A stretch of DNA of 64,000 nucleotides from an uncultured Lachnospiraceae bacterium. GTDB lineage: Bacteria; Bacillota; Clostridia; Lachnospirales; Lachnospiraceae. Positions within the stretch are counted from its first letter, which is position 1, and every line of letters starts with the position of its first letter. Positions 17,180 to 26,113 of the stretch are shown here, one piece after another. Location of the stretch: the NCBI GenBank assembly GCA_910577735.1, contig CAJTOO010000015.1, positions 57,161 to 121,160 on the forward strand. The letters are read 5' to 3'. A program made the translations under genes and the position numbers. A model generated the notes under the pieces. It saw only the letters and a list, made by a program, of their open reading frames with translations. It had not been told where the DNA came from and searched no databases.

Positions 17180-18764
17180 TAAATTACATAAAATGAAAGA
17201 CGGCGGGTCAAATGCCGGAGTGGAGATAACAGGACAGCTGATTGCGTATCTTATGGCAGTGGTGGCGGCAACGGTATGTGTGGCGGTACCGTTATATGCC
17301 AGGGACGGTTATGATCAGATTGGAAATGCCAAGTTCGACATCTATAAGAACATTCTCCGTCTTGGCTTTGTTCCCCTGTTGCTTCTGGCGGCTTTGTATG
17401 GAGTTTTCTGGCTGCGGGAAAAGAAAAAATGCAGACTGTCAGTAACGGACGGCTGTGTGCTGGCATATATGTTTTTTACCATTTTATCAGCTGGTTTTGG
17501 CGGCTTTTATCAGGATGCCTTGTGGGGCTCCTTTGGCTGGAATATGGGACTGTTATCGCAGATCAGTTTCGTATTACTGTATTTGTTCCTTTCCCGTTTC
17601 GGCAGACAGTACCGTCCGGTGCTGGTAATCTTATGTGCGGTATCAGCAGTGGTATTCCTGCTTGGGATACTGCATCGGGTGGGGATAGATCCGATTGGCT
17701 TCTATCAGGGATTGACGGATGACCAGATGGCGCAGTTTCTCTCAACAATGGGGCAGGCCACCTGGTATGCCAGTTATCTGATCGTGGTACTGCCTGTGGG
17801 AACTGCCGTATTCCTCTATGCGCAGAAGAAGATATGGAGAATGGTAAGCGGTATTTATGTGGTTATTGGCTTTTGTTCGCTGGTAACACAAAACAGTGAC
17901 AGCGCTTACTTTGCTTTGGCGGGCTTTATGCTGGTGTTTTTCTGGTTCTGTGTGGAGAAAGAAGAGAGTCTGCGGCGTTTCGCAGCCGTCTGTGTCATGT
18001 TCTTTGCATCGGGTAAGGTCATGAGTCTGTTCATGCGGATTCGTCCGAATCCGGAATTGCGGTATGATTTTATGACCAGTCTGATTCTGGATTCTGTACT
18101 GACATGGGTGCTTCTGGGAATCTGTGTGATATTGTATGTGCTGTTGTGGAAGCGAAAAGATAAGACGTTTCCGGTACAGAAGATGTTGCGGGCGCGTAAA
18201 GCCGTGCTTGTGGGCATGGTGATATTGCTTGCCGGGATAATGGGGCTTATGATTTTGCAGACAGGCGGACTTTTGCCGGAGGGAATGGGGCGAAGGTTAT
18301 CGGCGGTGTCTTATTTTACCTGGAATGACGATTGGGGAAATGGCCGGGGACGAATCTGGAAGTTTGCGGCCAGGATATTTAGGGAAGAGAATCTGTTTCA
18401 TAAATTGATTGGTGTGGGGCCGGACTGCTTAAGTAGCTATGTGGCGGCAAATTATGGGGAAGAGGCCGAACTCTTGTGGGGACAGAAGGTGCTCACCAAC
18501 GCCCATAACGAGTGGTTTAATATGTTGATCAATGGGGGGATTCTTGGATTTGTATCTTATGCGGGGATTTTCGTCACGGCGATCCGGCGGTTTATGAAGG
18601 CGGCAGGTGATGAGCCTCTGCTGACAGGAATCGCAGCGGCGGCAGTGTCTTACATGGCTTATAATTTTTTCTGTTATCAGCAGGTGTGCTGTACGCCCTT
18701 TGTGTTTATTCTGTTGGGAATTGGAGAGTATCTGTGCCGGAGTTTACCGCATTCGCATAAATAG
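17172..18764 (+). CDS. O-antigen ligase/polymerase-like membrane protein (second paralogue)
   Basis: 530 aa polytopic membrane protein. It shares with its upstream neighbour the conserved loop DWGNGRGRIWKFAARIF, IGVGPDCLSSYVA and LTNAHNEWFNMLINGGILG, and also the N-terminal motifs EALWGAQGWYMG / DALWGSFGWNMG. The pair arose by tandem duplication. The start codon lies inside the end of the first gene (8-base overlap). The promoter of the proS T-box leader overlaps its stop codon. Likely role: polymerising or ligating a surface glycan, possibly the polymer decorated by the phosphonate genes 2 kb downstream. Confidence 0.82.
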   Translation: MSNKLHKMKDGGSNAGVEITGQLIAYLMAVVAATVCVAVPLYARDGYDQIGNAKFDIYKNILRLGFVPLLLLAALYGVFWLREKKKCRLSVTDGCVLAYMFFTILSAGFGGFYQDALWGSFGWNMGLLSQISFVLLYLFLSRFGRQYRPVLVILCAVSAVVFLLGILHRVGIDPIGFYQGLTDDQMAQFLSTMGQATWYASYLIVVLPVGTAVFLYAQKKIWRMVSGIYVVIGFCSLVTQNSDSAYFALAGFMLVFFWFCVEKEESLRRFAAVCVMFFASGKVMSLFMRIRPNPELRYDFMTSLILDSVLTWVLLGICVILYVLLWKRKDKTFPVQKMLRARKAVLVGMVILLAGIMGLMILQTGGLLPEGMGRRLSAVSYFTWNDDWGNGRGRIWKFAARIFREENLFHKLIGVGPDCLSSYVAANYGEEAELLWGQKVLTNAHNEWFNMLINGGILGFVSYAGIFVTAIRRFMKAAGDEPLLTGIAAAAVSYMAYNFFCYQQVCCTPFVFILLGIGEYLCRSLPHSHK

Positions 18765-18767
18765 CAG

Positions 18768-18796
18768 TTGACAAATCCAGTCTCCCCACTTAGAAT
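18768..18796 (+). promoter_or_regulatory. Promoter of the proS T-box leader
   Basis: TTGACA (18768-18773), 17-base spacer, TAGAAT (18791-18796), starting 4 bases after the stop codon of the upstream gene. Confidence 0.8.
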
Positions 18797-18802
18797 AAGA
18801 CC

Positions 18803-19067
18803 CAAGAAATGGTGCAATATAAGGTTGTACCAGCATAAAACAGACGTGGCGAAGAAGAGAATAGTACGGATAGGGAACGTGACAGAGAGAGGATTGTTGG
18901 TGGAAGATTCTTACGGGAGCTATTCGGAACCGGCCTCGGAGCCCTGTGCGATAAGCACAGCGTGACACCGGCGATAACGGTAGGAGAAGATGAGCGCAGA
19001 GGCGCTAATTAGGGTGGTACCGCCGAGATTTCGGTCCCTTTGGGATGAGATCTGGGCGGTTTTATTT
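18803..19067 (+). ncRNA. T-box riboswitch upstream of proS
   Basis: A tRNA-sensing leader. The invariant T-box AGGGTGGTACCGC is at 19011-19023. A terminator forms from ACCGCC (19019-19024) and GGCGGT (19055-19060) and is followed by a T-run, so the T-box arm is shared between antiterminator and terminator. Stem I elements include AGAGAGAGGATTG and GGTGGAAG around 18882-18905. A hairpin CTGTGC/GCACAG (18944-18960) fits stem III. Proline codons that could be the specifier are CCG (18930-18932) and CCT (18934-18936). Uncharged tRNA-Pro should allow readthrough into proS. Confidence 0.92.
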
Positions 19068-19152
19068 ATGTGAGGATGTCTGGTAAAGTCCGGCATCTGT
19101 TGCTTTAATGAAAAGTCAGTAAGACACCTTTGTTCTGAGAAAGGAGAGAAAA

Positions 19153-20583
19153 ATGGCAGACAAAAAATTAGTGGAAGCGATCACGGCGATGGAGGATGAT
19201 TTCGCGCAGTGGTACACGGATGTGGTGAAGAAGGCAGAGCTTTTAGATTATACCAGCATTAAAGGATGTATGGTATTTAAGCCGGCCGGATATGCTATCT
19301 GGGAATTGATTCAAAAGCAGCTGGACGAGCGGTTTAAGGCAGCAGGTGTGGAGAATGTGTATATGCCTATGTTCATTTCGGAGAGTCTGTTGAATAAAGA
19401 GAAAGACCATGTGGAAGGATTTGCGCCGGAAGTGGCCTGGGTGACTCACGGCGGATTGCAGCCTTTACAGGAGAGATTATGTGTCAGACCCACATCGGAG
19501 ACTTTATTCTGTGATTATTATAAGAATGTGGTGCAGTCTTATCGGGACCTTCCCCAGGTTTGTAACCAGTGGTGTTCTGTGGTGCGTTGGGAGAAGGAGA
19601 CCAGACCCTTCCTGCGCAGCAGGGAGTTTTTATGGCAGGAGGGGCATACGGCCCATGCAACGGCTGAGGAAGCAGAAGCAAGAACGCTTCAGATGCTGAA
19701 TCTTTATGCTGATTTCTGCGAAGAGGTGCTGGCGATTCCTGTGATGAAGGGCCGTAAGACGGATAAAGAAAAATTTGCAGGCGCTGTTTCCACATATACT
19801 ATTGAGGCGCTTATGCATGATGGCAAGGCTCTGCAGTCCGGCACAAGTCATAACTTCGGTGATGGCTTTGCGAAAGCTTTCGGCGTGCAGTTTACAGATA
19901 AGGACAATACCTTGAAATATGTACATCAGACTTCCTGGGGCGTTTCCACTCGTCTGATCGGTGCGATTATTATGGTTCATGGTGATAATTCAGGGCTGGT
20001 GCTGCCGCCTAAGATCGCAGCGACCCAGATTATGATCATCCCCATCCAGCAGAAGAAAGAAGGGGTTCTGGACAAAGCTTATGAGTTGAAGGAGCGTCTG
20101 AGCGCTTTTCGTGCGAAGGTAGATGATACGGACAAGAGTCCGGGATGGAAGTTTTCTGAGCAGGAGATGCGGGGGATCCCGATTCGCGTGGAGATCGGGC
20201 CTAAGGATATTGAGGCTGGCAAATGTGTGATCTGCCGCCGTGATACGAGAGAAAAGATAGAAGTTTCTCTGGATGAGATAGAAGCAAAGGCGGGAGAAAT
20301 CCTTGATAAGATGCAGCAGGAAATGCTCGAGAGAGCGCGTGCGCACAAGGAGAGCCATACTTTTACGGCCAAAGACATGGAAGAATTCCGCAGACTCTTT
20401 GCAGAAGAATCCGGTTTTGTGAAAGCCATGTGGTGCGGGGAGCAGGCATGTGAGGATAAGATCAAGGAAGAACTGGCAGTCACCAGCCGCTGTATTCCCT
20501 TCGAACAGGAAAATATCAGTGATGTCTGTGTATGCTGCGGTAAGCCTGCCAAGAAGATGGTTTATTGGGGCAGGGCATACTAG
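19153..20583 (+). CDS. proS: Prolyl-tRNA synthetase (archaeal/eukaryal type)
   Basis: 476 aa class II synthetase of the short archaeal/eukaryal-like form, without the editing insert of the bacterial form. Motif 2 is RWEKETRPFLRSREFLWQEGHTAHAT and motif 3 is GALIMVHGD-like (IGAIIMVHGDNSGLVLPP). The anticodon-binding domain follows, and then a C-terminal zinc-type domain with CVICRRDT and ISDVCVCCGKPAKKMVYWGRAY. It charges tRNA-Pro with proline. Expression is controlled by the T-box leader directly upstream. Confidence 0.96.
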   Translation: MADKKLVEAITAMEDDFAQWYTDVVKKAELLDYTSIKGCMVFKPAGYAIWELIQKQLDERFKAAGVENVYMPMFISESLLNKEKDHVEGFAPEVAWVTHGGLQPLQERLCVRPTSETLFCDYYKNVVQSYRDLPQVCNQWCSVVRWEKETRPFLRSREFLWQEGHTAHATAEEAEARTLQMLNLYADFCEEVLAIPVMKGRKTDKEKFAGAVSTYTIEALMHDGKALQSGTSHNFGDGFAKAFGVQFTDKDNTLKYVHQTSWGVSTRLIGAIIMVHGDNSGLVLPPKIAATQIMIIPIQQKKEGVLDKAYELKERLSAFRAKVDDTDKSPGWKFSEQEMRGIPIRVEIGPKDIEAGKCVICRRDTREKIEVSLDEIEAKAGEILDKMQQEMLERARAHKESHTFTAKDMEEFRRLFAEESGFVKAMWCGEQACEDKIKEELAVTSRCIPFEQENISDVCVCCGKPAKKMVYWGRAY

Positions 20584-20643
20584 GAGCATCCCAGGATGGA
20601 AAATGTCCGGTTGCTTGTATAATGTCAGAAACAGGAGTATAAT

Positions 20644-20669
20644 GGACGCAGGCTTTACGGCCTGCGTCC
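20644..20669 (+). terminator. GC-rich hairpin after proS
   Basis: GGACGCAGG (20644-20652) / CCTGCGTCC (20661-20669). There is no T-run on the plus strand, so terminator function is uncertain. A hairpin with nearly the same stem is at 47471-47494. Confidence 0.5.
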
Positions 20670-20731
20670 CAAAATAAAGGTTTAACCCCGTTGTCAACAG
20701 CAGGGTTACTGAGTAAGGAGGAGTAGCAATC

Positions 20732-20989
20732 ATGAAAAAGATAGTATCACAGATGGTTAAGTTTTCTTATTTCTTTACGTGCGGATGGTATTTATTCACA
20801 CTGCCGGTACATGCGTATATCGACCCGTCTGCAGTCACTTATATTATTCAGGCTGTGGCAGGTGTCCTGATTGCACTGGGTGCAGTGCTGACTATTTTCA
20901 GACATAAAATATTCGCTTTCTTTAAGAAGAATAAGAAGGATGGCGAAGCAGAGAAAAGTGCTATTGAATTTAAAGACGTGGACGAGTAA
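20732..20989 (+). CDS. Small membrane protein with AYIDPS motif
   Basis: 85 aa. An N-terminal signal-like segment (about 11-28) ends at HAYIDPSAVTYIIQAVAG, followed by a second hydrophobic helix (38-60) and a charged C-terminal tail. Short proteins with a YIDP-x-x-x-IIQ start to a glycine/alanine helix often sit in surface-polysaccharide clusters; their function is not known. It lies 11 bases before the YidC-phosphotransferase fusion gene and is probably co-translated. GGAGGAG precedes the ATG. Confidence 0.65.
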   Translation: MKKIVSQMVKFSYFFTCGWYLFTLPVHAYIDPSAVTYIIQAVAGVLIALGAVLTIFRHKIFAFFKKNKKDGEAEKSAIEFKDVDE

Positions 20990-21000
20990 GAGGCGGTCAT

Positions 21001-22875
21001 ATGGGTGCAGTGATAGATGGAATAGTAGGCATTTTGGTCTGGCTGATCAATTTATGCTATGGATTTTGCCAAAATTATTGGTTTGCAATATTGGTATTTA
21101 CATTTCTGACAAAGGTAATTCTGCTGCCTTTGTCAGTTTGGGTACAGAAGAACTCCATTAAGACGGTGCGGATGCAGCCTGAGATGAATCATATCAGTGC
21201 CACGTATCTGGGAAACCAGGAAGCCATTTCCGAGGAGCAGTATAAATTATTTAAAAGAGAGAAATACAGTCCCTTTGCGGATCTGATACCTCTGTTTGTG
21301 CAGCTGGCCCTGTTGATGGGCGTAGTGGAAGCTGTTAAGCGGGGGACGAACCTGACGGATATTCCTGTCAAAACAGGAGGAGTCACTTTACTGATTCCTC
21401 TTCTGGCAGCGTTATCCGCCTTTTTCATGTGTTATGTGCAGAATAAGATAAATGTGCTGCAGTCTGAGCAGGGGGCTCTCAATAAATACGGCACCATGAT
21501 ATTTTCCGTGGCATTATCTTTGTATCTGGGATTTTTTGTGTCCATTGGTGTTGGATTTTACTGGAGCTGCAGTAATATACTCTCAGTGGTTCAGCTGGTT
21601 CTTTTAAACATCTGGATCAATCCCAAAAATTATATAGATTATGAGGCTCTGGAAAAGAGTAAGGAAGAGCTTAAACAGGCGAAAGCCTTCATGACCACCA
21701 AACAGAAAGAAGATAAGAAGAGTCCATATCGGGACAAGGAAAAAGCAGATTATAAGAAATTTATAAAAACTGCCGATAAAAAGATTGTGTTTTATTCGGA
21801 AAAGAATGGTTTCTATAAATATTATAAGAATATCATAGAAGAGATTATCAGACGAACCAACATTGTCATCCACTATATCACCAGTGATCCGGAAGATGAG
21901 GTCTTTGGCATGGAGAGCGACCAGTTTAAACCTTATTATATCGGAGAGCACAGAATGATCGTGCTGATGATGAAGATGGAGACGGACATTATGGTCATGA
22001 CTACGCCGGATCTGGAGAATTTCCAGTTAAAGCGGTCTTATGTACAGAAAGATATTGAATATATTTATGTGCAGCATGATGTGAACAGCTCTAATCTGAC
22101 CTTTCACAAAGATGCGCTGGATCACTACGATACCATTTTCACATCGGGTCCCAAGAATAAGTGCGAGATTGCGGAGCGGGAAGAGAAATACGGACTGCCG
22201 GCAAAGAACCTTGTGGAGTGGGGTTCCAGTGTCATTGACAATATGACCAAAGCTTATGAGGAGATGGTGCGGGAAGATGGATCGGAGGGGAAGAAGGACA
22301 AGACGGTCCTGATAGCGCCTTCCTGGCAGAAAGACAATATTTTGGATTCCTGTATAGAAGGGATGCTGGATGAACTGGTCAAGACGCCCTATCATATTAT
22401 TGTCCGTCCGCATCCGCAGTATGTCCGCCACTATGAGGCACGGATTGATGCTCTGGCGGCCAGATATCAGGAGCAGGGTGTAACCTTCCAGAAGGATTTT
22501 TCTTCCAATAAGACGGTATATACGGCGGATATACTGGTCACAGACTGGTCGAGCATTGCTTTTGAGTATGCTTTTGCCACCTTAAAGCCGGTACTGTTCA
22601 TTGACACGCCCATGAAGATTACCAATCCGGATTATCAGGAACTGAAAACAGTGCCTATCGATATAGAACTGCGCAGCAAGGTAGGCATATCTGTCCAGCC
22701 GGATGCGGTGGAAGATAAGATCAGGGATTCTGTGGACAAGCTGTTGTTTGATGAGCAGTTTTCCAGGGATTCTCTGCAAAAACTAAAGGAAGAGTATATT
22801 TATCATAACGGTGAGAGCGGTAAAGTCGGCGCGAAATATATCATTGATAAGCTGGTGGAACGTTCAGGCAAATAG
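21001..22875 (+). CDS. YidC-like insertase domain fused to CDP-glycerol-type phosphotransferase
   Basis: 624 aa with two clear parts. Residues 1 to about 215 are a YidC/Oxa1 membrane domain: five hydrophobic segments, NYWFAILVFTFLTKVILLP, KYSPFADLIPLFVQLALLMGV and WINPKNYIDYEAL. Residues about 255-624 are a TagB/TagF-like CDP-glycerol glycerophosphotransferase domain: VQHDVNSSNLTFHK, IFTSGPKNKCEI, LIAPSWQKDN, IIVRPHPQYVRHYE and VTDWSSIAFEYAF-KPVLFID. The second part would transfer a CMP-activated phospho-alcohol (or CMP-phosphonate) to a surface polymer. The AEP genes directly downstream suggest CMP-AEP as donor. The insertase part may anchor the enzyme or present the lipid-linked acceptor. 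Confidence 0.85.
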   Translation: MGAVIDGIVGILVWLINLCYGFCQNYWFAILVFTFLTKVILLPLSVWVQKNSIKTVRMQPEMNHISATYLGNQEAISEEQYKLFKREKYSPFADLIPLFVQLALLMGVVEAVKRGTNLTDIPVKTGGVTLLIPLLAALSAFFMCYVQNKINVLQSEQGALNKYGTMIFSVALSLYLGFFVSIGVGFYWSCSNILSVVQLVLLNIWINPKNYIDYEALEKSKEELKQAKAFMTTKQKEDKKSPYRDKEKADYKKFIKTADKKIVFYSEKNGFYKYYKNIIEEIIRRTNIVIHYITSDPEDEVFGMESDQFKPYYIGEHRMIVLMMKMETDIMVMTTPDLENFQLKRSYVQKDIEYIYVQHDVNSSNLTFHKDALDHYDTIFTSGPKNKCEIAEREEKYGLPAKNLVEWGSSVIDNMTKAYEEMVREDGSEGKKDKTVLIAPSWQKDNILDSCIEGMLDELVKTPYHIIVRPHPQYVRHYEARIDALAARYQEQGVTFQKDFSSNKTVYTADILVTDWSSIAFEYAFATLKPVLFIDTPMKITNPDYQELKTVPIDIELRSKVGISVQPDAVEDKIRDSVDKLLFDEQFSRDSLQKLKEEYIYHNGESGKVGAKYIIDKLVERSGK

Positions 22876-22887
22876 GGGGATAAGCAG

Positions 22888-24018
22888 ATGGAGATGGTAA
22901 AGAGAAATGTATTGTTAAATCCGGGGCCGGCGACAACGACCGACACGGTGAAGATGGCACAGGTGGTTCCCGATATCTGTCCGCGGGAGAAAGAGTTTGT
23001 ATCCATTATGCGTGAGATTGAGGAGGGGCTTCTGCGGGTTGTCCATGCAGATCCTGCGGAGTTTGCGGCGGTGCTGTTCTGTGGATCAGGCACGATCAAT
23101 ATGGATATCTGCCTGAATTCTCTGCTGCCGGAAGGAAAGAAGATTCTGATCATCAATAACGGCGCCTACAGCAGCCGGGGAGCGGAAATCTGTGAGTATT
23201 ACGGTCTGCCGTATATCAATTTAAAGATGCCCCTGGACAGACAGCCGGATCTGGCGGTCATAGAGAAGACACTGCAGGAGAACCCTGATATTGCGCTGGT
23301 CTACACAACCCACCATGAGACAGGGACGGGACTGCTTAATCCAATTCGGGAGATTGGAGCTTTGGTACATCGTTATCAGGGTATGTTTGTGGTGGATACC
23401 ACTTCTACATACGCAATGCGTCCCATTGACATGGAAGCGGATGAGCTGGATTTCTGTATGGCTTCCGCGCAGAAGGGTATTATGGCGATGACAGGATTGT
23501 CCTTCATTATTGGAAGAAAATCCATGATAGAAGCATCTGCCGAGTATCCGAGACGTTCTTATTACTGTAATCTGTACATGCAGTATGCGTATGCGAAAGA
23601 ACATGGAGAAATGCACTTTACACCGCCTGTGCAGGTGATTTATTCGGTAAGGCAGGCACTGAAAGAATATTTTGCGGAAGGCGAAGAACATAAATGGGCC
23701 AGACACTGCCGGATTTTCGGAGCAATTAAGAGCGGGCTGTCAGAACTGGGCTTCCGGACTTATGTACCGGAAGGGCAGGAGTCCGGGCTGGTGGCCGCAG
23801 CCTTATATCCTGATGATGAGCAGTGGGATTTTGAGAAGGTTCATGATTATTGTTATGAAAGAGGATTCACGATTTATCCCGGCAAGGTTGAGAAGCTTGG
23901 CATGTTCAGACTCTGTGCGCTGGGAGCCATTGATCAGGAAGATATAGAGGCGTTCTGGGTGGTATTTCGGGAGGCACTAAAGGCATGTGGGGTTACCGCA
24001 CCGGTGAAATATCTATAA
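22888..24018 (+). CDS. phnW: 2-aminoethylphosphonate-pyruvate transaminase
   Basis: 376 aa PLP enzyme of the PhnW group: LLNPGPATTTDTVKMA at the N-terminus, FCGSGTINMDICLNSL for cofactor binding, VVDTTSTYAMRPIDM, and the Schiff-base Lys in ASAQKGIMAMTG (Lys196). It interconverts phosphonoacetaldehyde plus alanine with AEP plus pyruvate. In a cluster with PEP mutase and phosphonopyruvate decarboxylase it should run in the synthetic direction to make AEP. No phosphonatase (PhnX) lies nearby, which argues against AEP breakdown. It starts 12 bases after the fusion gene. Confidence 0.92.
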   Translation: MEMVKRNVLLNPGPATTTDTVKMAQVVPDICPREKEFVSIMREIEEGLLRVVHADPAEFAAVLFCGSGTINMDICLNSLLPEGKKILIINNGAYSSRGAEICEYYGLPYINLKMPLDRQPDLAVIEKTLQENPDIALVYTTHHETGTGLLNPIREIGALVHRYQGMFVVDTTSTYAMRPIDMEADELDFCMASAQKGIMAMTGLSFIIGRKSMIEASAEYPRRSYYCNLYMQYAYAKEHGEMHFTPPVQVIYSVRQALKEYFAEGEEHKWARHCRIFGAIKSGLSELGFRTYVPEGQESGLVAAALYPDDEQWDFEKVHDYCYERGFTIYPGKVEKLGMFRLCALGAIDQEDIEAFWVVFREALKACGVTAPVKYL

Positions 24019-24109
24019 TGTCGGTTACCTTTCACATGTTCAGGCGGCATAGGGACATTGGCTGTGAAAAGGAACGGAAGTTATGGGTTGAGAAAGGGAT
24101 GGTATTGCT

Positions 24110-25405
24110 ATGAAGAAAGTATATACATGTTTCTGTACGGATGTGATTCATGAAGGGCATCTGAACATTCTGGAAAAGGCGAATGCGTATGGGGATGTTT
24201 ATGTAGGCGTATTGTCGGATGCAGCCATGGTGAGATACAACCGGTTTCCCACCATATCTTTAGAAAAGCGCATGGAGATTGTGAAGGAGACAGGGCTTGT
24301 CAAGGAAGTAATGATTCAGGAAGATATCATGTATGATCAGATCATGGAAGAACTGCGGCCTGATTATGTGGTACACGGGGACAACTGGGCCAAAGGGCCG
24401 GAGGCCGTCATCCGTAAGAATGTGATAGACAATCTTGAGAAATTTGGCGGGGAACTGATTGAGGTTCCTTATACGTATAATGAAAATGTAAGGCGCATTG
24501 ACGAACAGATGAAGGAAAAGCTGGTCATGCCGGAATTCAGGAGAAAGAGGCTCCGTCAGCTGATTACCATGAGTCCGATTGTCAAGACTTTGGAAGTACA
24601 TTCCGGACTGACCGGGTTGATTGCGGAGAAAACAGTGGTGGAAAGCAACGGTAAGCTGGACCAGTTTGACGCCATGTGGATTTCTTCCCTCTGTGATTCC
24701 ACGGCAAAAGGCAAGCCTGATATCGAATTGGTAGATATGTCGTCCAGAATCCGGACCATTGATGATGTGATGGATGTGACCACGAAGCCGATCATTCTGG
24801 ACGGGGACACGGGCGGATTGGTAGAGCATTTCGTATATAATGTGAGAACCTTGGAGCGCATGGGCGTTTCTGCGGTAATCATTGAGGATAAAACGGGTCT
24901 TAAGAAGAATTCTCTGTTTGGCACGGAAGTAGAACAGACGCAGGACAGCATAGAAAATTTCTGTGAGAAGATACGGGCAGGTAAGCGGGCGCTTCGGACA
25001 GAAGAATTCATGATCATTGCCAGGATTGAGAGCTTGATCCTGGAACGCGGTATGGAGGATGCACTGAATCGTGCCCGCGCCTATGTGGCGGCTGGAGCGG
25101 ACGGCATCATGATTCACTCCCGGAAGAAATCGCCGGATGAGATTCTGGAATTCTGTCATCTGTTCCGGCAGGAGGATGCCAAGACACCAATCGTGGTGGT
25201 ACCCACATCCTTTAACAGCATCACGGAGGAAGAACTTTCGGCGGCAGGGGTAAATATTGTGATTTACGCCAACCAGCTGACCAGAAGCGCCTTCCCGGCC
25301 ATGCAGAGCACGGCAGTGGAGATTCTGAAGAATCACAGGGCGCTGGAAGTGGATTCCAGACTGATGCCTTTTAAAGATATCATACGTCTGATCGATGAGA
25401 TATAG
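24110..25405 (+). CDS. Nucleotidyltransferase-PEP phosphomutase fusion
   Basis: 431 aa. Residues 1 to about 135 are a cytidylyltransferase-like domain (YTCFCTDVIHEGHLNIL with the HxGH-type motif, then GVLSD and VVHGDNW). Residues about 145-431 are PEP mutase: WISSLCDSTAKGKPD, ILDGDTGG for metal binding, and the diagnostic EDKxxxxxNS motif as EDKTGLKKNS (259-268). PEP mutase turns phosphoenolpyruvate into phosphonopyruvate, the step that makes the C-P bond. Fusions with this cytidylyltransferase fold are known in phosphonate clusters. A separate PntC-like gene follows directly, so the locus has two nucleotidyltransferase modules. Confidence 0.93.
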   Translation: MKKVYTCFCTDVIHEGHLNILEKANAYGDVYVGVLSDAAMVRYNRFPTISLEKRMEIVKETGLVKEVMIQEDIMYDQIMEELRPDYVVHGDNWAKGPEAVIRKNVIDNLEKFGGELIEVPYTYNENVRRIDEQMKEKLVMPEFRRKRLRQLITMSPIVKTLEVHSGLTGLIAEKTVVESNGKLDQFDAMWISSLCDSTAKGKPDIELVDMSSRIRTIDDVMDVTTKPIILDGDTGGLVEHFVYNVRTLERMGVSAVIIEDKTGLKKNSLFGTEVEQTQDSIENFCEKIRAGKRALRTEEFMIIARIESLILERGMEDALNRARAYVAAGADGIMIHSRKKSPDEILEFCHLFRQEDAKTPIVVVPTSFNSITEEELSAAGVNIVIYANQLTRSAFPAMQSTAVEILKNHRALEVDSRLMPFKDIIRLIDEI

Positions 25406-25420
25406 AGGGAGAGGATGTTT

Positions 25421-26113
25421 GTGAAAGAAACTGCAATATTGATGGCGGCAGGCCTTGGCAGCCGTATGCGCCCTTTAACGGAACATACGCCCAAGCCACT
25501 GATCAAAGTCCATGGAAAACCCATGATCGAAACAGTGATAGAGGGACTGCTTGGCCGCCCGGTGGAAGAAATATATATTGTGACAGGGTATCTGGGAGAA
25601 CAGTTTGCACCATTATGTGAAAAGTATCCCCAGGTGCATATTCTGCACAATCCGGACTATGAGATAAAGAATAATATATCCTCTGTCTATGCGGCGAAAG
25701 ATATTCTGGGCAAAACGGATTGCTTTATCTGCGAGTCGGATCTGTATGTGGCAGATGCATCCATTTTCCGGAAGGATTTAAAAAATTCCTGCTACTATGG
25801 GAAAATGGTGCACGGATTTTCACAGGATTGGGTCTTTGAACAGAGAGACGGACGAATCTCACGGGTAGGCAAGGGCGGGACCGATACCTATAATATGGTA
25901 GGCGTATCTTATTTCCGGAAAGAAGACGCCCGCATTCTGCGGGAGGAGATTGTCAGGGCTTGTGAAAAAGAAGAAAACGGGAATCTGTTCTGGGATGAAG
26001 TGGTGGATCAAAATCTGGATCGGTTAAGGCTTACTGTGGAAGAGGTTCTGGAAGGTCAGATTGTGGAGATAGATACTGTGGAAGAATGGGAGAGAGTCAA
26101 TGAAAGCATCTAA
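25421..26113 (+). CDS. Phosphonate/phosphocholine-type cytidylyltransferase (PntC/LicC-like)
   Basis: About 230 aa nucleotidyltransferase: AILMAAGLGSRMRPLTEHTPKPLIKVHGKPMI (nucleotide loop and Lys), NNISSVYAAKD, and metal site ESDLYVAD. Enzymes of this group activate phosphocholine, phosphoethanolamine or AEP with CTP. Beside PEP mutase, Ppd and PhnW, CMP-AEP is the likely product. I prefer the GTG at 25421 because the AGGGAGAGG at 25406-25414 abuts the ATG at 25415. It overlaps the decarboxylase gene by 14 bases, so the two are translationally coupled. Confidence 0.85.
   Translation: MKETAILMAAGLGSRMRPLTEHTPKPLIKVHGKPMIETVIEGLLGRPVEEIYIVTGYLGEQFAPLCEKYPQVHILHNPDYEIKNNISSVYAAKDILGKTDCFICESDLYVADASIFRKDLKNSCYYGKMVHGFSQDWVFEQRDGRISRVGKGGTDTYNMVGVSYFRKEDARILREEIVRACEKEENGNLFWDEVVDQNLDRLRLTVEEVLEGQIVEIDTVEEWERVNESI

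Noticed and set aside
24260..25336. Minus-strand frame of 358 codons inside the PEP mutase gene
   Set aside because: Pure antisense of a strongly conserved gene; no family features.
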